The notes under the pieces were generated by a model. It worked only from the letters and a program-made list of their open reading frames with translations. It made no database searches and was not told the DNA's origin. 34,002 nucleotides of DNA from Nostoc sp. NMS4 (GTDB lineage Bacteria > Cyanobacteriota > Cyanobacteriia > Cyanobacteriales > Nostocaceae), in the NCBI RefSeq assembly GCF_017115095.1, contig NZ_JABXKI010000282.1:1-34002 (forward strand), read 5' to 3'. This document shows positions 1 through 8,509 of this stretch, one piece after another (the stretch's first letter is position 1; the number at the start of each line of letters is the position of its first letter). Position numbers and translations under genes: made by a program.

Positions 1-32
1 TGACTTCCGTTTTCTGTAACAATCCTTCCCTG

Positions 33-242
33 TTATTTATTTGTTTTGAAATAATAAAAACTGGGATGCACCCGTAAGATAGTAAGCAAAGACGCTATGC
101 AAGTTCCGCAAATTGCTAGTAATAACTTACGTACATATCCTGAACCTTCTCTTAATTGTTGAATTTTCAGTTGAATATCATGGCTATCTTTTACGTCATA
201 ATTTTTCATACCACATTTTTTTAGTAATAAATTGGGTTTCAT
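33..242 (-). CDS. small membrane protein, unknown
   Basis: 69 aa, not recognised. It has a charged, probably helical N-terminal half and one hydrophobic segment at about residues 39-56 followed by a short basic tail, so a single-pass membrane protein is likely. Its ATG overlaps the stop of the preceding gene in an ATGA arrangement at 239-242, which suggests translational coupling to the XRE-repeat protein. No Shine-Dalgarno stands out, as expected for a coupled gene. It could still be a chance ORF; the overlap is the main argument for it. Confidence 0.45.
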   Translation of the reverse strand: MKPNLLLKKCGMKNYDVKDSHDIQLKIQQLREGSGYVRKLLLAICGTCIASLLTILRVHPSFYYFKTNK

Positions 243-907
243 TTATGACCGTGACATAGAAATGGAACAATATCGCACAATCCCTTTGCATTTTGTAATT
301 TCATTAGTAGTCTACTTGGTGGTTTGTCTGTTTCTCCAACCGAAGCAGAAATATCCAACGGTTGCGTAGTTATTAAATCTAAAAATTCATGAGGAAGCTC
401 TGTTAGCATACTTAACGCATCTGTGGTTAAACCTCTTTCTTGGACTAACTCTTCAAAGCGTAATTTAGTACTTGGTAGCTCTGCTTCCTCTCGCAAATCT
501 TCAATATTGCAATCTAGAGATTTAGCGATCTTAGTCAAATGTTGATGCTGGGATTCCAAATCTTCTAGTTTTCGTTTGCACACAGACTGTGTACTATAGA
601 ATGCCAAAAAAGCTAGGTGTAAACCAGAAAGCTTACTTAATTCTTCCAGGGTTAAACCTTTTTGTTCAACCATTTCAAGAATTTTAAGCTTGAAAGCTTC
701 TCGATTGGCTACAGGCTTGACTAACTCCCATACAGGTACATTCAATTTGGCTGCTATTTTTCTAAGATTAGCTGCTATTTCCTCCGTTAAACTTTCAATA
801 GTTGTATATGATTGAATATCCTGCAAAGGAACGCTTGAAAGCTTACTAAGTTCCTCTAAAGATAGACTCTTGGCTTCGGCAAATTCTTGAATACGAAGAT
901 TAATCAT
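239..907 (-). CDS. protein with three XRE-like HTH repeats
   Basis: 222 aa with three internal repeats, each resembling the N-terminal half of a Cro/C1-type helix-turn-helix domain. The core SLSLEELSKLSSV at residues 15-27 recurs as GLTLEELSKLSGL at 84-96 and, degenerate, as GLTTDALSMLTEL at 159-171. Repeats 1 and 2 also share a second part (LRKIAAKLNVPVWEL, LTKIAKSLDCNIEDL) that matches the last helices of an XRE domain. Repeat 3 lacks this part, and the C-terminus is short and Cys/His containing. A DNA-binding or protein-binding regulator is inferred. It is followed by an overlapping membrane-protein ORF. No Shine-Dalgarno is visible before the ATG at 907. Confidence 0.7.
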   Translation of the reverse strand: MINLRIQEFAEAKSLSLEELSKLSSVPLQDIQSYTTIESLTEEIAANLRKIAAKLNVPVWELVKPVANREAFKLKILEMVEQKGLTLEELSKLSGLHLAFLAFYSTQSVCKRKLEDLESQHQHLTKIAKSLDCNIEDLREEAELPSTKLRFEELVQERGLTTDALSMLTELPHEFLDLITTQPLDISASVGETDKPPSRLLMKLQNAKGLCDIVPFLCHGHK

Positions 908-1030
908 TTTTAGATTATTTATACTACAAAATAATGCGTAGTCTTAAAAACTACATTACCAAAAATTGCTTAGGATGGTTAAAAAATTAACAATGATTTT
1001 ATACTAGACTAAGTAACAATTCTTAACTTA

Positions 1031-1068
1031 AGAGACGCGAGATTGAGTATTTAATAGATCGCGCCTCT
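1031..1068 (-). repeat. imperfect inverted repeat after the protease gene
   Basis: Arms AGAGACGCGA (1031-1040) and TCGCGCCTCT (1059-1068) pair with one mismatch around an 18-nt loop. It lies just 3' of the S8 protease stop and could act as a 3'-end hairpin, but there is no T-tract. The arm resembles the repeat at 13921-13986. Confidence 0.5.
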
Positions 1069-1076
1069 CAGTCTAA

Positions 1077-2804
1077 TTACAGATTTAAAGCGTTAATCAC
1101 TCCATAACCCCATTTGTCATCAAATGTGTTTGCGGGTTGGCCAGGAATTGCACTATTTTTACGTAGCAAGTCTTTCACAGCAGCCGGATCGAGTTTTGGA
1201 TCTCGCTGCAAAAGCAACGCCACTAACCCACTAACGAACGGTGTCGCCATACTCGTACCAGCCTGAACCACAAATTTAGAATTAATCATTGATGAACGGT
1301 CAAAATTTGCATCGGCGGAAAGGGTGGAAACAATCATTGCTCCTGGTGCTGCTACATCGGGCTTCTGTGCATCATTGCGTAGAGGTCCTTCACTACTAAA
1401 TTCCGAAATAGTATCCAATTCTAAGCCCATTTCTCGCACTTGGTTATCAATATCTGTGTACTTAGTTTTAGTTGTATAGGCAGCAACTGTAATTGCACTG
1501 CTGGCGGCTCCTGGCGAACCAATTTTTAACGCATCCTTGACGCTTTTACCTGTGAAAAATACTGACGAACTGTCATCTAGTGTCCACACATTTAAACATG
1601 TGTCAGTTGAAGAAGGGTTGCGGACTCGCAGCTGCCAAATACCTCCCATGACTTGCGAGGGGCCAGTACCACGTATTTGCACAAAGAAATTATGGTCGCT
1701 ATTAGCTTTATCTGGCCCTGGTGTGGCCAATTGCACCCGTGCATCTGGTAACTGGTAATCTTGAGCGGCATTACCGTCAGTAATTATTTTTTGGAAGGGG
1801 GTGACAAAACCGTTAGGACTCCGCACAGATACTTCCAATTCGCTGTCTTTAGAATACCAAGCATTTAACCAAACTATGCCTACTTGATTCAGAGGAACAT
1901 TAAAGCGCATACCACGAGTGCGTCCACTGGGTATTGTCGCTTGTCCATGAATGTTATCGTTTCCTTCGTTACCCGCAGCACAGCAAACAATTCTTCCAGG
2001 GCCACTTTCGGCATCGATGACTTTAGATAAAGAATCACTACCATCATGGGCATCAGCGTGTCCACCCACGCTGAGATTTACCACTGCTGGCCGTCCCAAT
2101 TCTCTAGCAATTCGGAAAATATAACGCACACCATCTGCAATGTGGGCATCCTGTAAATCCGATCTGACGATAACTAATTCCGCTTCTGGTGCGACACCGC
2201 TATAACTTGCATCAGCACCAGCAGCAATGCCCGCAACGTGAGTACCATGTCCGCCAGTATCCTGAGAAATTGTCAGTTGCGCTCCCGTAAATTCACCGCC
2301 ATAGCCGCCCTCTGCAACTCCTGGCCCTGGCAGTGTTTGATCCCAAATGTGTAAAATTCGTCCAGCAAAGGCGGGATGTTTGGGATCGATGCCACTGTCT
2401 ATAATGCCGATGATTACTCCTTTACCAGTCAGTCCGGTTTTATTCTTAAATTCCGGCAATTTGACTGTTTCCATTGCGGTGTCCATCCTCAAATGAAGTT
2501 TGCGTGATGGCTTAATCCGGTGGATAACATCTTCTTCAGATAGGACATCTAAACTCTCTATCGGTAAGAAAGCCGTCCGCACACTCCCAGAATTTTGATT
2601 GACTTCAATATTATATTGTGATAAGTAACTTAAGTCTGCATCATGGTCGCAGTAGATAAAAACGACGCTTTTAGTTGGCTTTACCGGGCTTTTGTGGGCA
2701 ATAATACCAAGGGATTTTTTGTGTGTAACTAAAGCTTCATCTCCTTCATTTTGATAGTCTTGAAATGCCAAAAGTAATCCGGGAGAAAGTTTTTCGTGTC
2801 TCAT
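1077..2804 (-). CDS. subtilisin-like serine peptidase (family S8)
   Basis: 575 aa. The catalytic triad is visible: Asp136 in IIDSGID, His186 in GGHGTHVAG and Ser518 in GTSMATP, with the oxyanion Asn279 in AAGNEG. About 125 residues precede the catalytic domain and may form a prodomain. A beta-rich insert lies between the Asn and Ser motifs (about 300-420), as in the Csp-like group of S8 peptidases. No signal peptide or membrane segment is seen, so the enzyme is predicted to be cytoplasmic or exported by a non-Sec route. The ATG at 2804 is preceded by GAGG at good spacing. Substrate is unknown; it appears monocistronic. Confidence 0.93.
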   Translation of the reverse strand: MRHEKLSPGLLLAFQDYQNEGDEALVTHKKSLGIIAHKSPVKPTKSVVFIYCDHDADLSYLSQYNIEVNQNSGSVRTAFLPIESLDVLSEEDVIHRIKPSRKLHLRMDTAMETVKLPEFKNKTGLTGKGVIIGIIDSGIDPKHPAFAGRILHIWDQTLPGPGVAEGGYGGEFTGAQLTISQDTGGHGTHVAGIAAGADASYSGVAPEAELVIVRSDLQDAHIADGVRYIFRIARELGRPAVVNLSVGGHADAHDGSDSLSKVIDAESGPGRIVCCAAGNEGNDNIHGQATIPSGRTRGMRFNVPLNQVGIVWLNAWYSKDSELEVSVRSPNGFVTPFQKIITDGNAAQDYQLPDARVQLATPGPDKANSDHNFFVQIRGTGPSQVMGGIWQLRVRNPSSTDTCLNVWTLDDSSSVFFTGKSVKDALKIGSPGAASSAITVAAYTTKTKYTDIDNQVREMGLELDTISEFSSEGPLRNDAQKPDVAAPGAMIVSTLSADANFDRSSMINSKFVVQAGTSMATPFVSGLVALLLQRDPKLDPAAVKDLLRKNSAIPGQPANTFDDKWGYGVINALNL

Positions 2805-2847
2805 TTTTACCTCAAACTCAATTTATTTCCTAAAAGCAAAGAACGAA

Positions 2848-2894
2848 CCGCCAAGTACGCCAAGTACGCCATCGCGTAGCGTCTCGTAGAGAAG
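2848..2894. repeat. dispersed repeat with tandem CGCCAAGTA units
   Basis: Two tandem CGCCAAGTA units run into a GC-rich tail (GCGTAGCGTCTCGTAGAG) of a kind scattered through Nostoc genomes. An 80-codon minus-strand ORF across it (2807-3049) has no recognisable protein character. Confidence 0.55.
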
Positions 2895-3366
2895 AGATAA
2901 GAAATTAAAAAAGAGATTTGGCGCAGCTTCACAAAGAAACGGTATAAGTTTTTCCTAAGACAATTGCTAATTAATAACTCATATTCCTGAATTATGTCTC
3001 CCTGATAATGATTTATTCTGGCTAATGAGACAACTTTGAACAACCGCATCTAAAAATTACCCACTTCTGGGGTAACGGGTAATTTGGATGAAGCTATTAA
3101 ATTAATCCATTGTCTGCCTAAATCATTACGGACAAAATGAAGAAAATAAAATTAAGAATAATTAAGGAAGAAATTTAACAAATATTAAAAACTAAAACAA
3201 ATTGTAGTCAAAATAGTTAAGACTGATAACATTTGCGTATAAAACTGCATGAAAAAGGCTAAATCACTAATGAATACTGAAAAATGACAGATTCTCTATC
3301 ATAAGTAAGAGCCATAAAGAAGCTAATATTTGCAACGATCGCTTCTAAAGTCACTGTGAGTAATTC
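2895..3366. other. intergenic region, no gene seen
   Basis: AT-rich spacer between the divergently oriented protease and amylase genes, so both promoters should lie here. I see no confident promoter boxes, hairpins or small ORF with a good ribosome binding site. Confidence 0.5.
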
Positions 3367-4827
3367 ATGCAAATTCAAACACCAGACTGGGTGAAGCACG
3401 CTGTTTTCTACCAAATCTTCCCAGATCGTTTTGCCAGAAGCAAACAGCCGCGCAAACGGTTATTGCAAGAAGCCCGTTGGGAAGATTGGGACTCTATGCC
3501 AACACTCCAAGGCTATAAAGGCGGCGATTTATGGGGCATCATGGAGGATTTAGACTACATCCAGAAATTGGGGATTAACGCGATTTATTTCACACCCATT
3601 TTTCAATCCGCCAGTAATCACCGCTATCATACCCACGATTATTATCAAGTTGACCCGATGTTAGGGGGCAACGAAGCTTTTAAAGAATTGCTAGATGCAG
3701 CCCATCAACGGAATATCAAAGTCGTTCTGGATGGGGTGTTTAACCATTCCAGCCGGGGCTTTTTCTTTTTCCACGACGTTTTAGAAAATGGCCCCCATTC
3801 ACCTTGGGTAAATTGGTTCAAGATAGAAGGCTGGCCTCTAGCACCCTACAATGGTGATTTACCTGCTAACTACGTGGGTTGGGCTGGTAATCGCGCTTTA
3901 CCAGAATTTAATCACGATAATCCAGAAGTACGAGAATACATTATGGAAATTGCCGAATATTGGATTAAACTCGGCATTGATGGTTGGCGATTGGATGTAC
4001 CATTTGAAATAAAAACTCCTGGCTTTTGGCAAGAATTCCGCGATCGCGTCAAAGCCATCAATCCCGAAGCTTATATTGTGGGCGAAGTGTGGGGAGATTC
4101 CCGCCAGTGGTTAGATGGAACGCAATTTGACGGCGTGATGAATTATCTCTTTGCTGGTCCGACAATTGCCTTTGCAGCTGGCGATCGCGTAGTCTTAGAA
4201 CAAGTCCAAAGCCGCGACTATCAACCTTATCCACCCTTATTTGCCACCGAGTACGCCACCAAAATCCAAGAAGTACTGCAACTTTACCCTTGGGAAATTC
4301 AGCTGACTCAACTCAATTTGCTTGCAAGTCACGATACAGCCCGATTAATGACCATTGCAGGTGGCGATATAGCCAGTGTGGAATTATCAACTCTATTATT
4401 ACTGACCTTTCCCGGTGCCCCCAGCATATACTATGGTGATGAAGTTGGTTTACCTGGTGGCATAGATCCCGACTCCCGCCGTAGCTTTCCTTTAGAGAGT
4501 AACTGGAATCAAGAAATTTTTAATACTCACCATCAATTAATTGCCCTACGTCAAACTTATCCAGCCTTGCGTACAGGTGATTACCAAGTCCTTTATGCTC
4601 AAGGACAACTTTACATCTTTGCGCGAACTTTGGACAAAGAAGAATTGATAATTGCCGTCAACGCCGGCACAAGTTCAGCAACAGCAAATCTAGATATCAC
4701 CAGTTTGCATACTCAACCCAGCAAACAGTTATATGGCACTGTTGAAGTTGAGTGGAATAGTGAAGGAGAAACTCAGCAGTTGTCATTGACTATTCCTGAA
4801 CGCAGTGGGTGCATTTTGGGGAGTTAG
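3367..4827 (+). CDS. GH13 cyclomaltodextrinase / debranching enzyme (NPDE type)
   Basis: 486 aa. The GH13 motifs are in order: region I DGVFNH (Asp122-His127), region V LPEFN (about 178), region II GWRLD with nucleophile Asp210, region III with acid/base Glu240 in EVWG, and region IV SHD with transition-state Asp323. The barrel starts almost at residue 1, so the N-terminal dimerisation domain of classical neopullulanases is absent. That is the hallmark of the Nostoc punctiforme debranching enzyme, which acts on malto-oligosaccharides, cyclodextrins and long branches of alpha-glucan. A beta-sandwich C-domain follows (about 405-486). The role is probably cytosolic glycogen or maltodextrin breakdown. 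There is no signal peptide and only a weak GTGAG before the ATG. Confidence 0.93.
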   Translation: MQIQTPDWVKHAVFYQIFPDRFARSKQPRKRLLQEARWEDWDSMPTLQGYKGGDLWGIMEDLDYIQKLGINAIYFTPIFQSASNHRYHTHDYYQVDPMLGGNEAFKELLDAAHQRNIKVVLDGVFNHSSRGFFFFHDVLENGPHSPWVNWFKIEGWPLAPYNGDLPANYVGWAGNRALPEFNHDNPEVREYIMEIAEYWIKLGIDGWRLDVPFEIKTPGFWQEFRDRVKAINPEAYIVGEVWGDSRQWLDGTQFDGVMNYLFAGPTIAFAAGDRVVLEQVQSRDYQPYPPLFATEYATKIQEVLQLYPWEIQLTQLNLLASHDTARLMTIAGGDIASVELSTLLLLTFPGAPSIYYGDEVGLPGGIDPDSRRSFPLESNWNQEIFNTHHQLIALRQTYPALRTGDYQVLYAQGQLYIFARTLDKEELIIAVNAGTSSATANLDITSLHTQPSKQLYGTVEVEWNSEGETQQLSLTIPERSGCILGS

Positions 4828-4876
4828 GAGTTAGGAGTTAGGAGTTTTGTTTATCTCCTTGTCCCCCTGCCCCCTG
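4826..4876. repeat. short tandem heptamer repeats (STRR)
   Basis: Three to four TTAGGAG heptamers (about 4826-4846), then CCCCCTG-type repeats (about 4862-4876), in the gap between two convergent genes. This is the short tandemly repeated repetitive class known from heterocystous cyanobacteria. Confidence 0.75.
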
Positions 4877-4879
4877 CCC

Positions 4880-5299
4880 TTACTTCCCTGCCACCATTGC
4901 AGGTATCAACACCGCGTCAATAATATGGATCACGCCATTGTCTGTAAGAATATCTGTTTTAAGGACATTGGCGTTATTCACCTTAAATTTACCGTTGACA
5001 GATTCAATGGCGACAATTGACCCCTCAAGCGTCTCTGCCTCGTTAATCTGTACCAAATCATCAGACCTGACATCTCCACTAGCGATATGATACGCTACAA
5101 TTTTTTGGAGCTTGGGAATGTCTTGTAATAACAAATCTAAAGTTCCCTCTGGCAGATTAGCAAAAGCTTCGTCAGTTGGTGCAAAGAGGGTGAAAGAACC
5201 AGGGCTTTTCAAAGTTTCGATGAAATTTACAGCTTCAGCAGCCTTTATTAAGGTATTGAAATTACCTGCTGCGATCGCAGTTTCCACAAGGTCAGCCAT
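4880..5299 (-). CDS. fasciclin (FAS1) domain protein
   Basis: 139 aa forming one FAS1 domain. The H1 motif is FTLFAPTDEAF (36-46), the central YHI is at 70-72, and the H2 motif NGVIHIIDAVL is at 121-131. The protein starts directly with the domain and has no signal peptide or lipobox, as in the short cyanobacterial FAS1 proteins. FAS1 domains usually mediate adhesion or bind ligands, but the role of these short forms is not settled. It is convergent with the GH13 gene and divergent from rpoZ. Confidence 0.9.
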   Translation of the reverse strand: MADLVETAIAAGNFNTLIKAAEAVNFIETLKSPGSFTLFAPTDEAFANLPEGTLDLLLQDIPKLQKIVAYHIASGDVRSDDLVQINEAETLEGSIVAIESVNGKFKVNNANVLKTDILTDNGVIHIIDAVLIPAMVAGK

Positions 5300-5352
5300 G
5301 AGGGTGGGTTATTTAATACTACAAGTTACTTATAAAGTGACTAAAATATCTT

Positions 5353-5374
5353 AACCTCTATCAATAGAGAGGTT
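5353..5374. promoter_or_regulatory. hairpin between the FAS1 gene and rpoZ
   Basis: Arms AACCTCT (5353-5359) and AGAGGTT (5368-5374) pair perfectly around an 8-nt loop in the divergent intergenic region. It could be an operator or leader structure for either gene. No known regulator site is recognised. Confidence 0.35.
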
Positions 5375-5449
5375 GCCGGCGATTAAACAGACAGCAGCAG
5401 ACTGATTTACTACTGTTACACTGGAGAATGACCCCAAAAACCACTGATT

Positions 5450-5686
5450 ATGCTAAAGCGTTCTAAGTTCGAGACAACTCAATCTCAGATTATGCACCGT
5501 GCTGAGGATCTGATTGGTGCAGCCTCAAATCGTTACCGCATTACGGTTCAGGTGGCAAATCGTGCTAAACGTCGGCGTTACGAAGACTTTGAAAATAACG
5601 AAGATGCGATGATGAAGCCAGTGTTAAGGGCAATTATCGAAATGTCTGATGAATTAACTCAGCCAGAAATTATCGGCGAACTATAA
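5450..5686 (+). CDS. rpoZ: RNA polymerase omega subunit
   Basis: 78 aa, the usual size for cyanobacterial omega. The sequence follows the family pattern: a helical N-terminus, the central [16 protein letters not shown] stretch (about 28-43) and an acidic tail with MKPVLRAI. It binds and stabilises the beta-prime subunit of RNA polymerase. It stands divergent from the FAS1 gene with about 150 bp of shared upstream DNA and is followed after 75 bp by an exported unknown on the same strand. Confidence 0.93.
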   Translation: MLKRSKFETTQSQIMHRAEDLIGAASNRYRITVQVANRAKRRRYEDFENNEDAMMKPVLRAIIEMSDELTQPEIIGEL

Positions 5687-5761
5687 GATTGAGTGATAAG
5701 TGCTGAGTGTTGAATAAGTCAAATCCATATTTTCACTCAGCAAAGCCCAAAATATTGTTTT

Positions 5762-6409
5762 ATGAAAAAGAAAAAATTTCTGTTTAAATCAATTTTCTCA
5801 AAACTCAAAACTCACTACTGGCTCAACGCCCCGCCAACGCTAACAGCAATACTGCTTACCTTAATAGTAGTGAGTATAATTGTTTTGTGTTCCGGGGCTG
5901 ACAAATCAATATATACAAATTTATTTAATATCCAACCTGCTTCTGCCCAGAGAATCACCCCTAGCGATGTTTGGCAGCTAGTATATCAGCAATTGCCAGA
6001 TTTCCCACGAGAAAATAAGTATATCAGTAAAGAAAATGGGAAAGTTGCCGAAAACAATACCTTAGCAAATCGCCTAATTAGATATCACATTTATACCAAA
6101 GGGCGTGCCCCAATTTATCGCTTAGATTGGAAGCTAACTTTAGCTGATTACCTGGGTGCGAACGAAATTATGTATGATACTACCTATCCAGGAAATGATT
6201 CACTACGAGAAAATCCGATAGAAGGCGATCGCAAAGCTATCAAAAGTCTCACCCGCAGCCAACGAGATGCCCTAGTAAAAGTCTTAGTCAATATATTTAA
6301 TCCTACTTCCCAAAATACCCAATCCCCTAACCCCAATACCGCACCCAGTCCAACGACATCAACTACCCCACAGCCACCGCAACGAGGAGGCGCAGAACTA
6401 CTTAAGTAA
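5762..6409 (+). CDS. membrane-anchored or exported protein, unknown
   Basis: 215 aa, not recognised. It has a basic N-terminus (KKKK), a hydrophobic helix at about 26-43, and a possible signal peptidase site after Ala-Ser-Ala at 60-62. A soluble domain of about 115 residues then ends in a Pro/Ser/Thr/Gln-rich tail (about 182-208). That layout suggests a periplasmic domain either tethered by the first helix or released. It follows rpoZ on the same strand. Confidence 0.7.
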   Translation: MKKKKFLFKSIFSKLKTHYWLNAPPTLTAILLTLIVVSIIVLCSGADKSIYTNLFNIQPASAQRITPSDVWQLVYQQLPDFPRENKYISKENGKVAENNTLANRLIRYHIYTKGRAPIYRLDWKLTLADYLGANEIMYDTTYPGNDSLRENPIEGDRKAIKSLTRSQRDALVKVLVNIFNPTSQNTQSPNPNTAPSPTTSTTPQPPQRGGAELLK

Positions 6410-6420
6410 CAAATTTCCCT

Positions 6421-6461
6421 TTGCGTCCCTCTGCGTTAAACCTCTGCGTACCTTTGCGTTT
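6421..6461. repeat. CTCTGCG-type dispersed repeat
   Basis: Three related units (CCTCTGCG / CCTTTGCG) sit immediately before the DUF1818 gene. The open frame runs through them, but this is a known kind of intergenic repeat in Nostoc and argues against an upstream start at 6421. Confidence 0.6.
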
Positions 6462-6474
6462 AAAAAACCAAACT

Positions 6475-6840
6475 ATGGAACGCCTTATCAAAACCGGATC
6501 GGGTTGGCGTATTGGCTGGAACCCAAATACACCTGAGTTTAAAGGTTTAGTTGGTACAGATGATTGGGCAATTGAGTTAACCGAAGCCGAGTTAAATGAT
6601 TTTTGTCATCTACTAGCACAGCTAGCAGACACCATGAAGCAACTCGCAACTGAATTGATGGAAGAGGAAAAAATTACTTGTGAAGCCGAAAGCGATTTAT
6701 TATGGATGGAAGTAGAAGGCTATCCTGATAATTACAGTCTCCGCTTCATCTTGAATACAGGGCGATGTGTAGAAGGTAAATGGAATGCTTCTGCCGTTCC
6801 AGATTTACTGCAAGCTAGTGGGATGCTGAAGGTTTTTTAA
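6475..6840 (+). CDS. DUF1818 family protein
   Basis: 121 aa from the ATG at 6475. The frame is open back to a TTG at 6421, but that extension consists of dispersed repeat sequence, so the internal ATG (MERLIKTGSGW) is chosen. The order GSGWRIGWNP, then LTEAELNDFCHLLAQL, then WMEVEGYP and SLRFILNTGRCVEG matches DUF1818, a family I know only from cyanobacteria and plastid lineages, with no firm function. It is probably a small soluble alpha/beta protein. Confidence 0.82.
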   Translation: MERLIKTGSGWRIGWNPNTPEFKGLVGTDDWAIELTEAELNDFCHLLAQLADTMKQLATELMEEEKITCEAESDLLWMEVEGYPDNYSLRFILNTGRCVEGKWNASAVPDLLQASGMLKVF

Positions 6841-6849
6841 ATTTGCCTC

Positions 6850-6878
6850 TTGATTTTCCTATAGTTTTGCTATATAAT
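6850..6878 (+). promoter_or_regulatory. promoter of tRNA-Pro
   Basis: TTGATT (6850-6855), a 17-bp spacer and TATAAT (6873-6878) form a near-consensus sigma-70-type promoter that would start about 6 nt before the tRNA. Confidence 0.8.
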
Positions 6879-6890
6879 AGTAATTCTGAC

Positions 6891-6964
6891 CGGGGCGTAG
6901 CGCAGCTTGGTAGCGCGCCACTTTGGGGTAGTGGAGGTCGTGGGTTCGAATCCCGCCGCTCCGA
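6891..6964 (+). tRNA. tRNA-Pro (anticodon GGG)
   Basis: 74 nt fold into a complete cloverleaf. The acceptor is CGGGGCG with CGCTCCG, the D arm GCGC...GCGC, the anticodon stem CCACT/AGTGG with loop TTGGGGT, and the T arm GTGGG-TTCGAAT-CCCGC. The anticodon GGG reads CCC and CCU. The discriminator is A and the 3' CCA is not encoded. It has its own promoter and terminator. Confidence 0.97.
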
Positions 6965-6980
6965 TTGATGATAAGCCATA

Positions 6981-7015
6981 CCTGCTAATCTTTTAAAAAG
7001 ATTGGCAGGTTTTTT
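6981..7015 (+). terminator. Rho-independent terminator after tRNA-Pro
   Basis: A 14-bp stem starting CCTGCTAATC and closing GATTGGCAGG, with one G-T pair, is followed directly by a run of T. It is a textbook intrinsic terminator 16 nt after the tRNA. Confidence 0.92.
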
Positions 7016-7139
7016 CATAGCTTTTACCTGAAAAAAGCTAACCGAACAGTAAATCGGCATCTACCCGCACAATCAAATTTTGTCAAAAATAAGTGATTAG
7101 GCGGACTTAATATAAAATCTCTAGCAGATGAGTAGGTAG

Positions 7140-7496
<357 letters not shown>

Positions 7497-7646
7497 TGAG
7501 AGGTAGGAGGCAGGGGACAGGGTAATATCAAGTCCGGTTAATTACTTATGATTACCGCATTTGTGCAAAAATCAGGAAAACCTCTTTCTCCCTGCACCCT
7601 GCTTTTTAGCATCAAAGACGTGGTGCTTAATTCTGGCAGCACCTTT

Positions 7647-8327
7647 TCACTTGACTGTACGGTAGTGTAAAAACAATTCACTTCCAACCTGACGAGTTTC
7701 AATAAGTTCAAGATGAGGAGCAGCATTGGGAACAAAACCCTCTCCTTCCACTGGGCTAGGGGCGTGCTTTCCTCCAAAAATGACCGGCCAAATGGTCAAC
7801 CACCAATCGTCAATTCGCCCTGCCTTAACTAGAGCAGCTGTTAAAGAGCCGCCTCCCAAAGCAACGACCTTGTGAATACCTCGCTCTGCCATCAAGGTAT
7901 AAGCCCGATCCCAGTCTAGGTCTGTATCGCCCAAATCAATTAATTCAGCCAGTTTTTGCAAGGTTGTTGTATCAGAATTGCGCTCTAAAGCAGTTCGTGT
8001 GGTAAATATCCATCGCTCAATGTCTTGACTCAAAAAAGGCAAGTCCGGCGATAGGTCAAGGGAACCTGAAACAACGCAAGTAATCGGCTGGGGAGACTGA
8101 CCCCGAACTTCACGTGCTGCCAACAGTTCGCGATCGCGAATTGTAAAGGTTCCCCCCTCAGCCCGAATTGTCCCCGCTCCTACCAAGATTAAATCGGCAA
8201 GGGAGGCTTGATACTCCAAGTGTGCTTGATCGACTACATCGGGTTCACGAGGCGCTTTCGGATCTACGGCACTAATTTTACCATCGGCAGTCATGGCAAG
8301 AACCACAGTTGTTTGGATAGCTGACAT
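7647..8327 (-). CDS. RibD C-terminal-type reductase
   Basis: 226 aa, a stand-alone reductase domain of the RibD/dihydrofolate reductase fold. Visible features are the N-terminal strand with ADGKIS (14-19), DLILVGAGTIRAEG (about 45-58), GGGS for NADPH binding (158-161), and PVIFGG near the end. RibD reductases act on the ribosylamino-uracil intermediate of riboflavin synthesis. No deaminase domain is attached, so it may work with a separate deaminase or on another pteridine- or pyrimidine-like substrate. Confidence 0.85.
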   Translation of the reverse strand: MSAIQTTVVLAMTADGKISAVDPKAPREPDVVDQAHLEYQASLADLILVGAGTIRAEGGTFTIRDRELLAAREVRGQSPQPITCVVSGSLDLSPDLPFLSQDIERWIFTTRTALERNSDTTTLQKLAELIDLGDTDLDWDRAYTLMAERGIHKVVALGGGSLTAALVKAGRIDDWWLTIWPVIFGGKHAPSPVEGEGFVPNAAPHLELIETRQVGSELFLHYRTVK

Positions 8328-8509
8328 GATTATTTTGTAACGATTCTTTATAATTTTACCTTTTTGAATCCTTTGCTATGAATTGTTATTGCATTGTGCT
8401 TTAGATCACTTTCTAGGCTATGGCTCTAGGTGTTAAAAGAGTTGTTGTTGGATAATTGTCTCTACCCAAGAGTCTAACAAAAGTAATTTTTTACACCTAA
8501 GATACTGCC

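Noticed and set aside
2807..3049. 80-codon minus-strand ORF after the protease start
   Set aside because: It runs through a dispersed repeat, lacks a domain and a ribosome binding site, and has no plausible protein composition.
6891..6964. tRNA gene as an integration site
   Set aside because: No integrase gene and no repeated tRNA 3' end in the window; its own terminator follows directly.
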